A stretch of DNA of 64,000 nucleotides from contig DATBHB010000021.1 of assembly GCA_036557705.1 (NCBI GenBank), forward strand, positions 1 through 64,000, read 5' to 3'. The stretch is from VAZQ01 sp036557705. GTDB taxonomy: Bacteria > Pseudomonadota > Alphaproteobacteria > Rhizobiales > Xanthobacteraceae. This document shows, piece after piece, positions 51,473-58,939 of the stretch. The notes under the pieces are model-generated. The model had not been told where the DNA came from. It did no database searches and worked only from the letters and a program-made list of their open reading frames with translations. Position 1 is the first letter of the stretch, and each line of letters starts with the position of its first letter. The position numbers and the translations under genes are program-made.

Positions 51473-51937
51473 ATGAGAATAAGCCAAAATCTGCTTTCGC
51501 ATGCCGCGGCGGCCGCGGTCGCCGCAATGTCGGCAGCCGTGCTCACCTATGTCGCCATGTCGCCGACCGCGAATGTGCTGGCTCCGTCCGGCGCTTACGC
51601 GCAGGCGCCCGGGCAGAAGAGTACCGAGATCATCACCCAGACGATGCCGGACATTGCGCGTGAGATGCGCATCAGCCTCACCGAGCGCGACCCGGGGAAT
51701 GCAAGCGCGCCGCATCGCCACCCAGGCCAGCACACATTCGGCTACGTGCTGGAAGGTACCTACGAGGTGAAGATCAACGATGGCCCGGTGCGCCAACTCA
51801 AGGCCGGGGAAGCATTCTACGAGCCGCCCGGCGCGCTGCATGCGATCTCGCGCAACCCGAGCCCCGACAAGCCGGTCAAATACCTTATCATACAGGTCGG
51901 CGATCCGACGAAGCCGCGGATTGTACGAGAGCCGTAA
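51473..51937 (+). CDS. Exported cupin protein
   Basis: A 154-residue cupin with an N-terminal signal or anchor (about residues 10-43, ending AYA-QAPG). The metal site is visible as APHRHPGQHTFGYVLEGTYE (cupin motif 1, His residues and Glu) and EAFYEPPGALHAISRNP (motif 2, final His). Single-domain exported cupins of this layout often bind a metal and small oxygenated ligands; the reaction is unknown. CGGGAGGAAACC precedes the ATG. Probably co-transcribed with the Kelch protein. Confidence 0.8.
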   Translation: MRISQNLLSHAAAAAVAAMSAAVLTYVAMSPTANVLAPSGAYAQAPGQKSTEIITQTMPDIAREMRISLTERDPGNASAPHRHPGQHTFGYVLEGTYEVKINDGPVRQLKAGEAFYEPPGALHAISRNPSPDKPVKYLIIQVGDPTKPRIVREP

Positions 51938-52051
51938 CAGGATCGAGTGGGGTATCGCTTCGTAGCCCGCATGAGCGGCGCGCCGACGTACTTCATGATG
52001 CGATCGATTTATGGGCGCGCCGTGATATGCGGGCTACAGAACTCGCAAAGC

Positions 52052-52984
52052 CTATTCCGCAGCCAGGTGGGCGTGGCGCTGGAGATCGGCGTTGACCAAC
52101 TGAAACGGCGAGGGGGTTTCCTCCAGCATGCCCCAGTTCCTGAGCCAATCGTAAGTCCGCTGCATCTCGTCCTGTGGGATCGGTGCAGGATCGCAGACCA
52201 CCAGCCGGCTCTCCCGCAGGTCCTCTACTTTGAGCGCAGCGATCTCGGGGTCGGTCTTGCCGTGATAGTCGATGAAATAATGAAGATAACGGCGCTTGCC
52301 GGCGTTGATCCGGCGAACCGCTTCGCGCACCGCGCGGTTGAATGCAGCATAGGTCTCGGCGTCCACCCGATCGGATGCAACCTCGGTACCGTGGAAGAAA
52401 GCGGAGCATATCAATCGGCAGCCTTTCTTCTCGGCTAGCGTGATATGCGGTTCTGTCAAAGTAACGGCGTCCACCTCGCCCCTGAGCAGGGCATCGAGCC
52501 GATAACGCGACCCGTTCGGGGCGGCGCACAGCTTGATCTCCTCGCGCCGCAGAAATCCCTGCAACATGTGAAGGGCAATGTAATGGGTGCCGAAATAGAA
52601 CGGGACACCGATGATTTTGTGAGCCAGTTGCTGCGGGGTGTAGACGGGCGAATTCGGCGCGACCACCATCGAGGAAAACGTCACGATGGCACGGCGACCG
52701 ATCTGGCGGCTTCCGACGCCGGTGCTTCCAACGCGACAATAGTTCCCCCATTCGCAGGCATTGTACATGTCCGCCTTGCCCTGCTCGAACAGCCTGCCGT
52801 GACTGAGAAAAGGATCGACCTGCTTGGGGCTGGTGATGCCAAGGTCGATTTTTTTCTGGACGCCTTGGTCGCGGTCGGCCCATTCGATCGCAAGTCCTTC
52901 CCGTTCGAACAGGCCCTCGTCGTAAGCGATGAGCTCCGGCAGCCCCTGGAACGGCGCGGTCGTCTCCAAAACCAGCTTTTTCAT
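52052..52984 (-). CDS. NMT1/SsuA-like substrate-binding protein without signal
   Basis: A 310-residue type-II periplasmic-binding-fold protein of the ABC nitrate/sulfonate/pyrimidine group. It shows FQGLPELIAYDEGLFEREGL (about residues 12-31), NACEWGNYCRVGSTG, YTPQQLAHKIIGVPFYFGTH and LRGEVDAVTLTEPHITLAEK. No signal peptide precedes the fold, so it may be cytoplasmic: a THI5-like enzyme or a sensor rather than a transporter subunit. GGAGCGAACCA supports 52984; the 26-codon extension to 53062 does not look like a leader. No transport partners are nearby. Confidence 0.7.
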   Translation of the reverse strand: MKKLVLETTAPFQGLPELIAYDEGLFEREGLAIEWADRDQGVQKKIDLGITSPKQVDPFLSHGRLFEQGKADMYNACEWGNYCRVGSTGVGSRQIGRRAIVTFSSMVVAPNSPVYTPQQLAHKIIGVPFYFGTHYIALHMLQGFLRREEIKLCAAPNGSRYRLDALLRGEVDAVTLTEPHITLAEKKGCRLICSAFFHGTEVASDRVDAETYAAFNRAVREAVRRINAGKRRYLHYFIDYHGKTDPEIAALKVEDLRESRLVVCDPAPIPQDEMQRTYDWLRNWGMLEETPSPFQLVNADLQRHAHLAAE

Positions 52985-53167
52985 TGGTTCGCTCCGTAAA
53001 GATGGCGCTGGGCAAATCACGAATGGCAGCGGAACTGTACAATTGACGATTTGAGCGAACAAGAAAAAGAGGCCGGGGTACGCCCAGTCTCTTTTTTAAA
53101 CGACGGCAGCAATCAAGCCGTTTTCTTGTATTCGAGGCACTCCCGACACTTCGGTATTGCGATCCCA

Positions 53168-53194
53168 TTGGCACTCCCCTCTTGACAGTGCCAA
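53168..53194. promoter_or_regulatory. CIRCE-like palindrome
   Basis: TTGGCACTC-N9-CAGTGCCAA: the arms TTGGCACT and AGTGCCAA are perfect complements with the 9-9-9 spacing of CIRCE (TTAGCACTC-N9-GAGTGCTAA), the HrcA repressor site of heat-shock operons. It deviates from the consensus at three positions. It lies 179 bp before the hsp20 start. Confidence 0.5.
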
Positions 53195-53208
53195 AACCCC
53201 TCCCAAAT
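53181..53208 (+). promoter_or_regulatory. Possible RpoH-type promoter
   Basis: CTTG at 53181-53184, 17 bases, then CCCAAAT, compared with the alphaproteobacterial RpoH consensus CTTG-N17-CYTATNT. The -35 half sits inside the CIRCE-like palindrome, so a repressor bound there would block it. The -10 match is partial. Confidence 0.35.
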
Positions 53209-53372
53209 CGATGGGCCAAGGGGCGATCCTCGTCTTTGAGGAGCGCGCTTCGCCACCTGTGTCGCGGGCGGTGTCCCAGGGCAGCGCGTCATCTCCAAGG
53301 ATGTGGCCGGTCGGGAAGCACGCTCGCGCTATGACGTCCATCGCCCCTATGACAAAACGTGGGGTAACGCAC

Positions 53373-53798
53373 ATGATCACAGCATTCGCCGATCCATTCG
53401 ATGCCCTTTTCAATCTGCAGAGAGCGCTCGACGCAAGCCTGGCGAGCGACTGGCTGCAGGACATGACGACTAGCCGCGGACCTTTTCCCCCGATCAATGT
53501 CTTTCAACAGGGGGATGATATCCTGGCTATCATCGAGTTGCCGGGTCTCGACAAAAACGAACTCCAGATCCAGGCCAAGGAAAACACCGTTCGCATTTCA
53601 GGCAAGAAGGCCGTCCATTATCCCGAAGACGTGAGCATTCACCGACGCGAGCGCATATCGGGCGAGTTCGATCGGACCTTGTCGATACCGGTCCAACTCG
53701 ATCCCGACGGCATCAAAGCCGAGTACCGCGACGGCATTCTCGCCTTGTTCCTCCCCAGGGCCGAGAGGGACAAGCCGCGGACCATCGCGATCAAGTGA
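53373..53798 (+). CDS. Small heat-shock protein (Hsp20), class with IbpA-like features
   Basis: A 141-residue Hsp20 protein. A Phe/Asp-rich N-terminal arm (ITAFADPFDALFNLQRALDA) is followed by the alpha-crystallin domain (PPINVFQQGDDILAIIELPG to AEYRDGILALFLPRAERDKP). The latter contains the conserved DGIL(A)LxLPR motif (GVL equivalent), and PRTIAIK is a degenerate C-terminal IXI tail. It binds unfolding proteins in the cytoplasm under heat or envelope stress. The start at 53373 gives the normal family length. A second hsp20 follows 39 bp downstream; both are likely expressed from the CIRCE/RpoH region upstream. Confidence 0.9.
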   Translation: MITAFADPFDALFNLQRALDASLASDWLQDMTTSRGPFPPINVFQQGDDILAIIELPGLDKNELQIQAKENTVRISGKKAVHYPEDVSIHRRERISGEFDRTLSIPVQLDPDGIKAEYRDGILALFLPRAERDKPRTIAIK

Positions 53799-53837
53799 AG
53801 GACTTTCCTGAATCGCTATGACATTGGAGAGACTGCA

Positions 53838-54236
53838 ATGGCTTCGAAACAGGACCTGCAAGTGCAGCAAAAGCGAGAACTCGGAAACAAACAGGAAACG
53901 ACTGCCCCAGCCCGAATCTTTTTGCCGACAACCGACATCTACGAGACGCAGGACGCTTTAACCGTCACGCTCGAAATGCCAGGCGTCGAAAAAAACAACG
54001 TCGACATCAGCGTCGAGGACGGTGTCCTCAAGGTCGACGGCAGACTGGATTTCTCGAAATATCAGGGTCTCCAACCGCTTTATACCGAGTATAACGTCGG
54101 GAATTATTCGAGGAGCTTTCGGCTGTCTAGCAAGGTCGACCAGAGCAAAATCGCCGCCGAGTTCAAGGACGGTGTTCTCTCGGTGGTACTGCCGAAAGTT
54201 CAGGAGGCGAAGCCCCGAACCATTCGGGTGAAGTGA
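53838..54236 (+). CDS. Small heat-shock protein (Hsp20), second copy
   Basis: A 132-residue Hsp20. A short polar N-terminus (MASKQDLQVQQKRELGNKQ) is followed by an alpha-crystallin domain, FLPTTDIYETQDALTVTLEM ... IAAEFKDGVLSVVLPKVQEA, with the canonical DGVLSVVLPK motif and an ending PRTIRVK. It differs markedly from the first copy, so the two may form hetero-oligomers as class A/class B pairs do in rhizobia. GGAGAGACTGCA precedes the ATG. It ends 15 bp before a GC hairpin. Confidence 0.9.
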   Translation: MASKQDLQVQQKRELGNKQETTAPARIFLPTTDIYETQDALTVTLEMPGVEKNNVDISVEDGVLKVDGRLDFSKYQGLQPLYTEYNVGNYSRSFRLSSKVDQSKIAAEFKDGVLSVVLPKVQEAKPRTIRVK

Positions 54237-54250
54237 ATGAACTTTCCTGG

Positions 54251-54271
54251 AGCGGCGCGATAAGCGCCGCT
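54251..54271 (+). terminator. Hairpin after the hsp20 operon
   Basis: AGCGGCGC and GCGCCGCT form a perfect 8-bp stem with a GATAA loop just after the second hsp20 stop. No T tract follows, so it may protect the 3' end or act as a weak terminator. Confidence 0.45.
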
Positions 54272-54497
54272 TCGCCCAGGGCTGTTCCGAGCGGTCGGTT
54301 ATGCGCCCGCTTGCGCCACCGCCTTCTCCATCCGGGGGACGCAAGAGGTGTATTACGAATGCCGCGGCGGCGCTGTTCGCGGTATTCTTCCCGCCATGGA
54401 TTGGGTCATGAACCGCTGATGACTCAGGTGTCCCGGCCCGGCGCCTCCCTCGTGAGACGCTTACAGCGTTGATTGCCGCATCTGAGTCAGGCTGGCG

Positions 54498-54511
54498 TTG
54501 ACATTGATCAA
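54498..54511. promoter_or_regulatory. FixK/FNR box upstream of the Usp gene
   Basis: TTGAC-ATTG-ATCAA fits TTGA-N6-TCAA with nine of ten arm bases of TTGAT-N4-ATCAA. Its centre is about 60 bp before the ATG at 54565, a good position for activation at a start site near 54546. This implies induction at low oxygen. The rest of the 54272-54497 stretch holds no gene. Confidence 0.8.
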
Positions 54512-54564
54512 AATAACCTCGCTTGAGAATCTGGACTGAATGCCAGCATGCCCAGGGGGCCTCA

Positions 54565-55392
54565 ATGATCAAAAATCTCGTTCTCAATCTCTCGATCGGC
54601 AAAGATGAAGATGGCGCGCGGGATTACGCCATCTCCTTGGCGCGCGAATTCGGAGCACATCTTGCTGCGGTGGCGTTCGCCTATGAGCCTATTCCGGCAA
54701 CTACCTTGATCGATGACGCTCCGGGAGAGTGGTTTGACGAACTGCGCGAGCAAGCTGAGAAATCGGCCAATTCCGCAGTCGAGAGGTTCAATGCGGCCGT
54801 GCGCGGGTCCGGAATTTTGGCGGAAGCACGCGCATTGACGACAACCTTGACCGGCGCAGCCGACCTGTTCGGGCGTATTGCCCGCCGGTTCGACCTTTCC
54901 CTGATTCAACAGGCGGAGCCGGGCAAAGATAGTGCCGATCCTCTGGTCATCGAAGCGGCGTTGTTCGACTCAGGGCGCCCGGTGCTGGTCGTGCCCTACA
55001 TCAATCAGGGCGGCGCCAGGTTCGACCGCATCCTGGTCTGTTGGGACGGCAGCCGCGGCGCCGCTCGCGCCATTGGCGACGCCATGCCGTTCATTGAGCG
55101 TTCGAAGGCGGTCGAGATAGTTATCGTTGGCGATCGGCCAAAGAGCAGGGAAATTCCGGGGGCCGACATTGCGCAAAATCTCGCTCGGCACGGCGCCAAG
55201 GCCGAAGTCAGGGAGATTGTCGCGCCCGATATGGATGCGGGCAACGTGATCCTGTCCCATGCCGCCGATTCATCGGCGGACTTGATGGTCATGGGCGGCT
55301 ATGGCCATTCGCGCCTCCGCGAATTTGTGCTGGGAGGCGTCACGCGAACCATTCTCTCCAGCATGACCCTTCCGACCCTGATCTCCCATTGA
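54565..55392 (+). CDS. Two-domain universal stress protein
   Basis: A 275-residue UspA-family protein with two Usp domains. The N-terminal one (KNLVLNLSIGKDEDGARDYA) lacks the ATP-binding glycine motif. The C-terminal one (FDRILVCWDGSRGAARAIGD ... MVMGGYGHSRLREFVLGGVT) keeps a G-x2-G-x9-G-like loop suitable for ATP. These proteins help survival of stasis and anoxia. The upstream TTGAC-N4-ATCAA box predicts FixK/FNR activation. GGGGGCCTCA precedes the ATG. Confidence 0.85.
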   Translation: MIKNLVLNLSIGKDEDGARDYAISLAREFGAHLAAVAFAYEPIPATTLIDDAPGEWFDELREQAEKSANSAVERFNAAVRGSGILAEARALTTTLTGAADLFGRIARRFDLSLIQQAEPGKDSADPLVIEAALFDSGRPVLVVPYINQGGARFDRILVCWDGSRGAARAIGDAMPFIERSKAVEIVIVGDRPKSREIPGADIAQNLARHGAKAEVREIVAPDMDAGNVILSHAADSSADLMVMGGYGHSRLREFVLGGVTRTILSSMTLPTLISH

Positions 55393-55473
55393 CAGTCGTT
55401 GGCATGTCCCGGGCGCAGCGCAGCCCATCTCTGACCAGTTAGCGCAGTGTCGGATATCTCGCGCCCATGGTTC

Positions 55474-56160
55474 TCACGGCCAGCCACCCGCCGTCCGCCG
55501 CACCAGGTGATCGTTGACGGCCGTGACGCCTGGAGTCGACTCGGCCGCCACTCGGATCGCCTTTGTTTCGGCGTCTGATCCGGTGATCCCCCACAGATCG
55601 ACGACCCCGCCGTTTACGGTGACGTTGAGCAGCAATGTATGCGCCCAAGGCTGATCGTTCAGATTGGCGAGAATCCGTTCCCGAATGGCGCCATCGGAGC
55701 CGGGAACTTCCTCGTCTTGGCGGCTGCTGGCCAGGGCCTGAAGGAGATTGGCGCGGCTGACGATGCCAACGAGCTTGTCGCCCTTTACGATCGGCACCCG
55801 CTTGATGGAACGCCTTTCCAGCAAACCGGCAATCTCGTGCAGCGGTGTATCCGGCGAGACCGCGATCACGTCGCGCGTCATCACGTCAGCCACGGTGCGA
55901 GCGTGTGCCTTTACGTATTGATTTGCGAGCGCATTGTCTCCACTGAGCACCCGCAGCCACCATGAGTGCCGGGGCTGCGTCCCGATTTCGGCTCGGCGCA
56001 TGAGGTCGCCTTCGCTGACGATGCCCACGAGCTTGCCGCTCTCGTCCACCACGGGGACCGCACTGATCCCCCGATCCAGCAGCAACTTCGCGACTTCTTT
56101 GATCGTTGACGACGGTTTCGCCGTGATCACGGGGGAAACCATCACGTCGCGCGCCTTCAT
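55474..56160 (-). CDS. CBS-pair and BON-domain protein
   Basis: A 228-residue cytoplasmic protein. Two CBS domains form a Bateman module (MVSPVITAKPSSTIKEVAKL ... LVGIVSEGDL, about residues 7-57; VMTRDVIAVSPDTPLHEIAG ... LVGIVSRANL, about 92-144) able to sense adenine nucleotides. A C-terminal BON domain follows (LLLNVTVNGGVVDLWGITGS ... GVTAVNDHLV, about 175-222). A regulatory or stress function is typical. GAGGGAGGTTCGCC precedes the ATG and a perfect FNR-type box lies 84 bp upstream. Confidence 0.9.
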   Translation of the reverse strand: MKARDVMVSPVITAKPSSTIKEVAKLLLDRGISAVPVVDESGKLVGIVSEGDLMRRAEIGTQPRHSWWLRVLSGDNALANQYVKAHARTVADVMTRDVIAVSPDTPLHEIAGLLERRSIKRVPIVKGDKLVGIVSRANLLQALASSRQDEEVPGSDGAIRERILANLNDQPWAHTLLLNVTVNGGVVDLWGITGSDAETKAIRVAAESTPGVTAVNDHLVRRTAGGWP

Positions 56161-56243
56161 GGCGAACCTCCCTCAGACATCAAGCCGATGCCGCGTCCTC
56201 CAGCATCGTGTGCAAGACCCGGCGTAATTCCAATCCGTTGAGC

Positions 56244-56257
56244 TTGACTGATGTCAA
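56244..56257. promoter_or_regulatory. FixK/FNR box upstream of the CBS-BON gene
   Basis: TTGAC-TGAT-GTCAA is a perfect inverted repeat fitting TTGA-N6-TCAA. It is 84 bp before the CBS-BON start on the minus strand; the plus-strand side has no gene to serve. Confidence 0.75.
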
Positions 56258-56323
56258 TACCGCATTTGCTGAGGCTCCGCGAGGCATGTGCCCGAGCGCC
56301 GGAGCAAAGGATCATCAATGCGG

Positions 56324-56605
56324 TCAATCCGCGGCCAGTCCCACACGTCCTTCCGGATGGTCTTGCAGAAAGTGTTGAAGAGCCCCGAACAGTTCGGCGG
56401 CGTGTTTGACTCGGCCGTCGTCGAGCGCCTTGTGGATGGCGTCGATGATCATTGTCCGAATAAGTTCACTGCCGTGAGGCTTACTGAGCAGGTAGCTTGC
56501 CAACGCCGTCGCAGCAATCTCCGGAAGGTTCTCATGCTCGCTGATCGCAGCGACCTCATCCTCGTCCAGACCGCAAAGGTCGATGCAATCTTGAAGGGTA
56601 ATCAT
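56324..56605 (-). CDS. Small conserved-type protein, FixK-box gene
   Basis: A 93-residue acidic helical protein (MITLQDCIDLCGLDEDEVAA ... ATALASYLLSKPHGSELIR ... FGALQHFLQDHP). Similar short proteins, as remembered, sit beside usp and hsp20 genes in Bradyrhizobium and Rhodopseudomonas; function unknown. No membrane or metal motif apart from two Cys near the start. The ATG at 56605 follows GGGAGCACAGGTC. A perfect FixK box at 56666 lies 61 bp upstream, so strong low-oxygen induction is predicted. Confidence 0.7.
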   Translation of the reverse strand: MITLQDCIDLCGLDEDEVAAISEHENLPEIAATALASYLLSKPHGSELIRTMIIDAIHKALDDGRVKHAAELFGALQHFLQDHPEGRVGLAAD

Positions 56606-56665
56606 GACCTGTGCTCCCAATTGAAGGTTGAAGCACAAGCATCCTCAACAGTTGCGAAGGCCGCT

Positions 56666-56679
56666 TTGATCGCAATCAA
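56666..56679. promoter_or_regulatory. FixK box (consensus) upstream of the 93-residue gene
   Basis: TTGAT-CGCA-ATCAA is an exact match to the TTGAT-N4-ATCAA consensus, extended by one more T/A pair on each side. It stands 61 bp before the start at 56605 on the minus strand. Confidence 0.85.
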
Positions 56680-56769
56680 AAATCGGGACCATGACGGAAA
56701 GCCAAGGGTGGCCCGCAGGCGATCTGCCGCGCTCGGCGGTTGGGCGGCGCGCACCGGTGACGATGGGCC

Positions 56770-56783
56770 TTGACGCAGATCAA
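56770..56783. promoter_or_regulatory. FixK/FNR box upstream of the 143-residue gene
   Basis: TTGAC-GCAG-ATCAA has nine of ten arm bases of the consensus, 116 bp before the ATG at 56899 on the plus strand. Together with the box at 56666 it forms a back-to-back pair serving divergent genes. Confidence 0.75.
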
Positions 56784-56898
56784 CGACAGTGCAGGATAAA
56801 GTTCCAGATAAATGGTGCCAGCCCGGCTGAGGGTCGGCAATTCAGGGTTGCGCCCGCCCGCGTCGAGCTCCTGGCCACGGAATGAGAGGAGTGCTGCC

Positions 56899-57330
56899 AT
56901 GTGTGACTACAGTCTGCACAATGTCGCGAGCCGGCCTGCGAAAGTCGACGACAAACTGGTAACAACAAAGTTCAGGAACTCAATCACCGGCGGGTTTGCC
57001 GCGGTCGGAGAGCCGAATGTCGCGGTTTGCCTGCTGCCCGGAACGGAGGTCGCGTTCGACCGCAATGTCGAGTGCAAGAGGTCCTTCGATATAGGGATCC
57101 TTCCGAGCAAGAAGATTGGGCAGCGGCTTGCACGCTTCCGGCAGGTCGATCTGGAGAATGCCGCCACGCACCACGACGCCCTGGAATTTCCCGATGGCCA
57201 GGTGGTTCTGCTTACCCGGTTGTGCGAGGGCCAGCGAGCAACCGTGCTGCAACTGCCGGCGGTTACGCGCCCCGCAATTCCCGACGCGGCAGCGAGCCCG
57301 GAGCTTGGCGAGCGCTCGCTCTCGACGTGA
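56899..57330 (+). CDS. Conserved-type hypothetical protein, FixK-box gene
   Basis: A 143-residue protein beginning MCDYSLHNVASRPAKVDDKL, an opening I recognise from hypothetical proteins of Bradyrhizobium-like genomes. A beta-rich body follows (AVGEPNVAVCLLPGTEVAFD, LENAATHHDALEFPDGQVVL) and a Pro/Ala-rich tail. Function unknown; the HH and Cys residues could bind a metal. GAGAGGAGTGCTGCC supports 56899 over the upstream frame. The FixK box at 56770 suggests low-oxygen expression along with its neighbours. Confidence 0.7.
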   Translation: MCDYSLHNVASRPAKVDDKLVTTKFRNSITGGFAAVGEPNVAVCLLPGTEVAFDRNVECKRSFDIGILPSKKIGQRLARFRQVDLENAATHHDALEFPDGQVVLLTRLCEGQRATVLQLPAVTRPAIPDAAASPELGERSLST

Positions 57331-57394
57331 CCACGGCGAGGTGCCGCGGCGCGGTGCTTCCCACAATGGCTTGATGCGCGAGGCGGCGATCACG

Positions 57395-57589
57395 TCACGA
57401 AGCCGCCTCGCCCTGCCAAGTCAGATGCTCTTCGACTTTCTTGACCCCCGGCGTGCCGGCGACCAGAACGCGTAGAGCGTCCCGTTGTGCGATGTCGTTT
57501 ATCGTGCCCCACAGATCGGCGACGCCGTTGCGGACCACGACGTCCACCATGGCGCCGGCGGTCGGGTGCGCGCGGCACGGAGGAATCCA
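57395..57589 (-). pseudogene. BON-domain remnant
   Basis: Read on the minus strand, this stretch encodes MVDVVVRNGVADLWGTINDI followed by a helix and GVKKVEEHLTWQGEAAS, then TGA at 57395. It aligns with the C-terminal half of the BON domain in the CBS-BON protein (NVTVNGGVVDLWGITGS ... GVTAVNDHLV). The N-terminal half and any CBS domains are missing; the frame runs back into the start of the divergent phosphoribosyltransferase gene. Only 51 codons follow the first ATG, so it is most likely a decayed duplicate. Confidence 0.6.
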
Positions 57590-58264
57590 ATGCCTTTCAG
57601 GAACCGGGCAGACGCCGGCAGGAACCTCGCGCGGGCACTGTCCGACTACAAGGATCAGCGGCCGATGATCCTGGCGCTGCCGCGCGGGGGAGTTATGGTA
57701 GCCGCAGAAGTGGCGGCGGCGCTGGACGCGCCGCTCGATCTCGTTCTAGTCCGCAAAATCGGCGTGCCGGCGCAGCCCGAACTCGCAATGGGGGCCGTGG
57801 TCGACGGCGACGATCCTATCGTCGTTCGCAACGACGACGTCATTCGACTCGCGGGAGTGGATGACGCCGATTTCACATCCGTGTGCGATGCCGAGCTTGC
57901 CGAGATCGAACGCCGCAAATGGCGCTACATCGGCGGTCGGGAAAGGGCCGAACTCGTTCATCGAGTTGTGATCGTCATTGATGATGGGATTGCGACCGGT
58001 GCTACCACGCGCGCCGCGCTGCAGGCGATTCGGAAGCGCAATCCGGCGAAGCTCGTACTCGCAGTGCCAGTGGCTCCGAGGGAAGCGCTACCGGAAATGC
58101 GACAGGAGGCTGATGACGTGGTTTGCCTGGAAAACTACGAGGCCTTCGGCGCGATCGGTTTCTATTATTCGGATTTCCGTCAGGTGTCCGATCAAGAAGT
58201 CATCGATACGCTCGCGCGGTTTCCCGCCCGCACGAAGGAGCCCGGCAGGAAACCCGCGGCGTGA
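57590..58264 (+). CDS. Phosphoribosyltransferase-family protein
   Basis: A 224-residue type-I phosphoribosyltransferase-fold protein. PMILALPRGGVMVAAEVAAA (the conserved PRGG turn, about residues 24-43) is followed by LDLVLVRKIGVPAQPELAMG and the PRPP loop VIVIDDGIATGATTRAAL (about 124-141), with two acidic residues before the Gly/Thr loop. Stand-alone proteins of this sort occur in stress gene blocks with Usp and Hsp20; the base substrate is unknown. GGAGGAATCCA fixes the start at 57590. It overlaps the BON remnant on the other strand and converges on the second Usp. Confidence 0.85.
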   Translation: MPFRNRADAGRNLARALSDYKDQRPMILALPRGGVMVAAEVAAALDAPLDLVLVRKIGVPAQPELAMGAVVDGDDPIVVRNDDVIRLAGVDDADFTSVCDAELAEIERRKWRYIGGRERAELVHRVVIVIDDGIATGATTRAALQAIRKRNPAKLVLAVPVAPREALPEMRQEADDVVCLENYEAFGAIGFYYSDFRQVSDQEVIDTLARFPARTKEPGRKPAA

Positions 58265-58337
58265 GCCGCGTCCTCGGCGTGATGATGGCAGCCCGTCGTG
58301 CTTCCGCCGCGCAGGCGAAACGTCGACTTGGATAACT

Positions 58338-58784
58338 TCATCGCACGACCAGAGCGGGCACTTTGCTGTGCGTGAGCACTTCGTATGCCTGGCTTCCCAG
58401 GAGCAATCGATTGAGGCCGCGGTATCCGTGCGACGCCATGACGATCAGATCGCAGGCTTTGTCCTTGGCGGCGGCGATGATTCCTTCTGACGGACGCCGG
58501 TCCTGCACATGAACGAGTTCAAAGCGCACGCCCTGGGCCTTGGCCAGCTCTCCGGCCTTGCCGAGAATGCTGTTTGCCGCAGCGGCGGCCATTTCTTCGT
58601 AGCGGCCGATAGGATTGCGGTCTCCCATCCGCGACATTTGGGCGAGTTCAAAGGCAGACCAGGGTCCGGTGACAGTGACAACGCAAATCGGGACCGCAAG
58701 GTCCTTGGCCAGCGCAATCCCATGGGCTACGGCCTTGTCGGCGAGCTCGGACCCGTCCGTAGCGATGAGGATACGTTGATACAT
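58338..58784 (-). CDS. Universal stress protein, single domain
   Basis: A 148-residue Usp: MYQRILIATDGSELADKAV (first strand with the ATP-binding Asp), then LIVMASHGYRGLNRLLLGSQ, which contains the G-x2-G-x9-G-S nucleotide motif, and VPALVVR at the end. This is the ATP-binding class. The internal ATG at 58784 is preferred because GGAG lies 7-8 nt upstream; the first ATG at 58790 is too close to it. It lies 155 bp after nicotinate phosphoribosyltransferase on the same strand and may be co-transcribed. No FixK box of its own was found. Confidence 0.9.
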   Translation of the reverse strand: MYQRILIATDGSELADKAVAHGIALAKDLAVPICVVTVTGPWSAFELAQMSRMGDRNPIGRYEEMAAAAANSILGKAGELAKAQGVRFELVHVQDRRPSEGIIAAAKDKACDLIVMASHGYRGLNRLLLGSQAYEVLTHSKVPALVVR

Positions 58785-58939
58785 CGTCATTCTCCGCGGC
58801 TGGAATTCGGATGCTGATGATACATGGCTTCGTCCTGCGCCCTACTATCTTCTTGGAATGCCGCTGCTTCCGAACCATCTGAGGGACGCCATCTCGCAGT
58901 TCGGCATTTCCTGCGACGAATGAGTCTCGCTGCCAGATG

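Larger units (their letters stand above)
52985..53372. other. 388-bp regulatory gap before the hsp20 genes
   Basis: It contains the CIRCE-like palindrome and putative RpoH promoter described separately, and a short T-rich CTCTTTTTTAAA stretch at about 53089-53100. The 165 nt between the promoter and the hsp20 start form a long leader that could fold; a ROSE-type thermometer pairing with the ribosome site could not be confirmed by eye. Confidence 0.5.

Noticed and set aside
51993..53219. 408-codon minus-strand frame over the NMT1-like gene
   Set aside because: It overlaps the real gene in another frame on the same strand and reads as Arg/Ser-rich sequence without motifs.
58791..58939. Search for a FixK box before the single-domain usp gene
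   Set aside because: No TTGA-N6-TCAA palindrome is present in the gap; the gene may be read from the pncB promoter.
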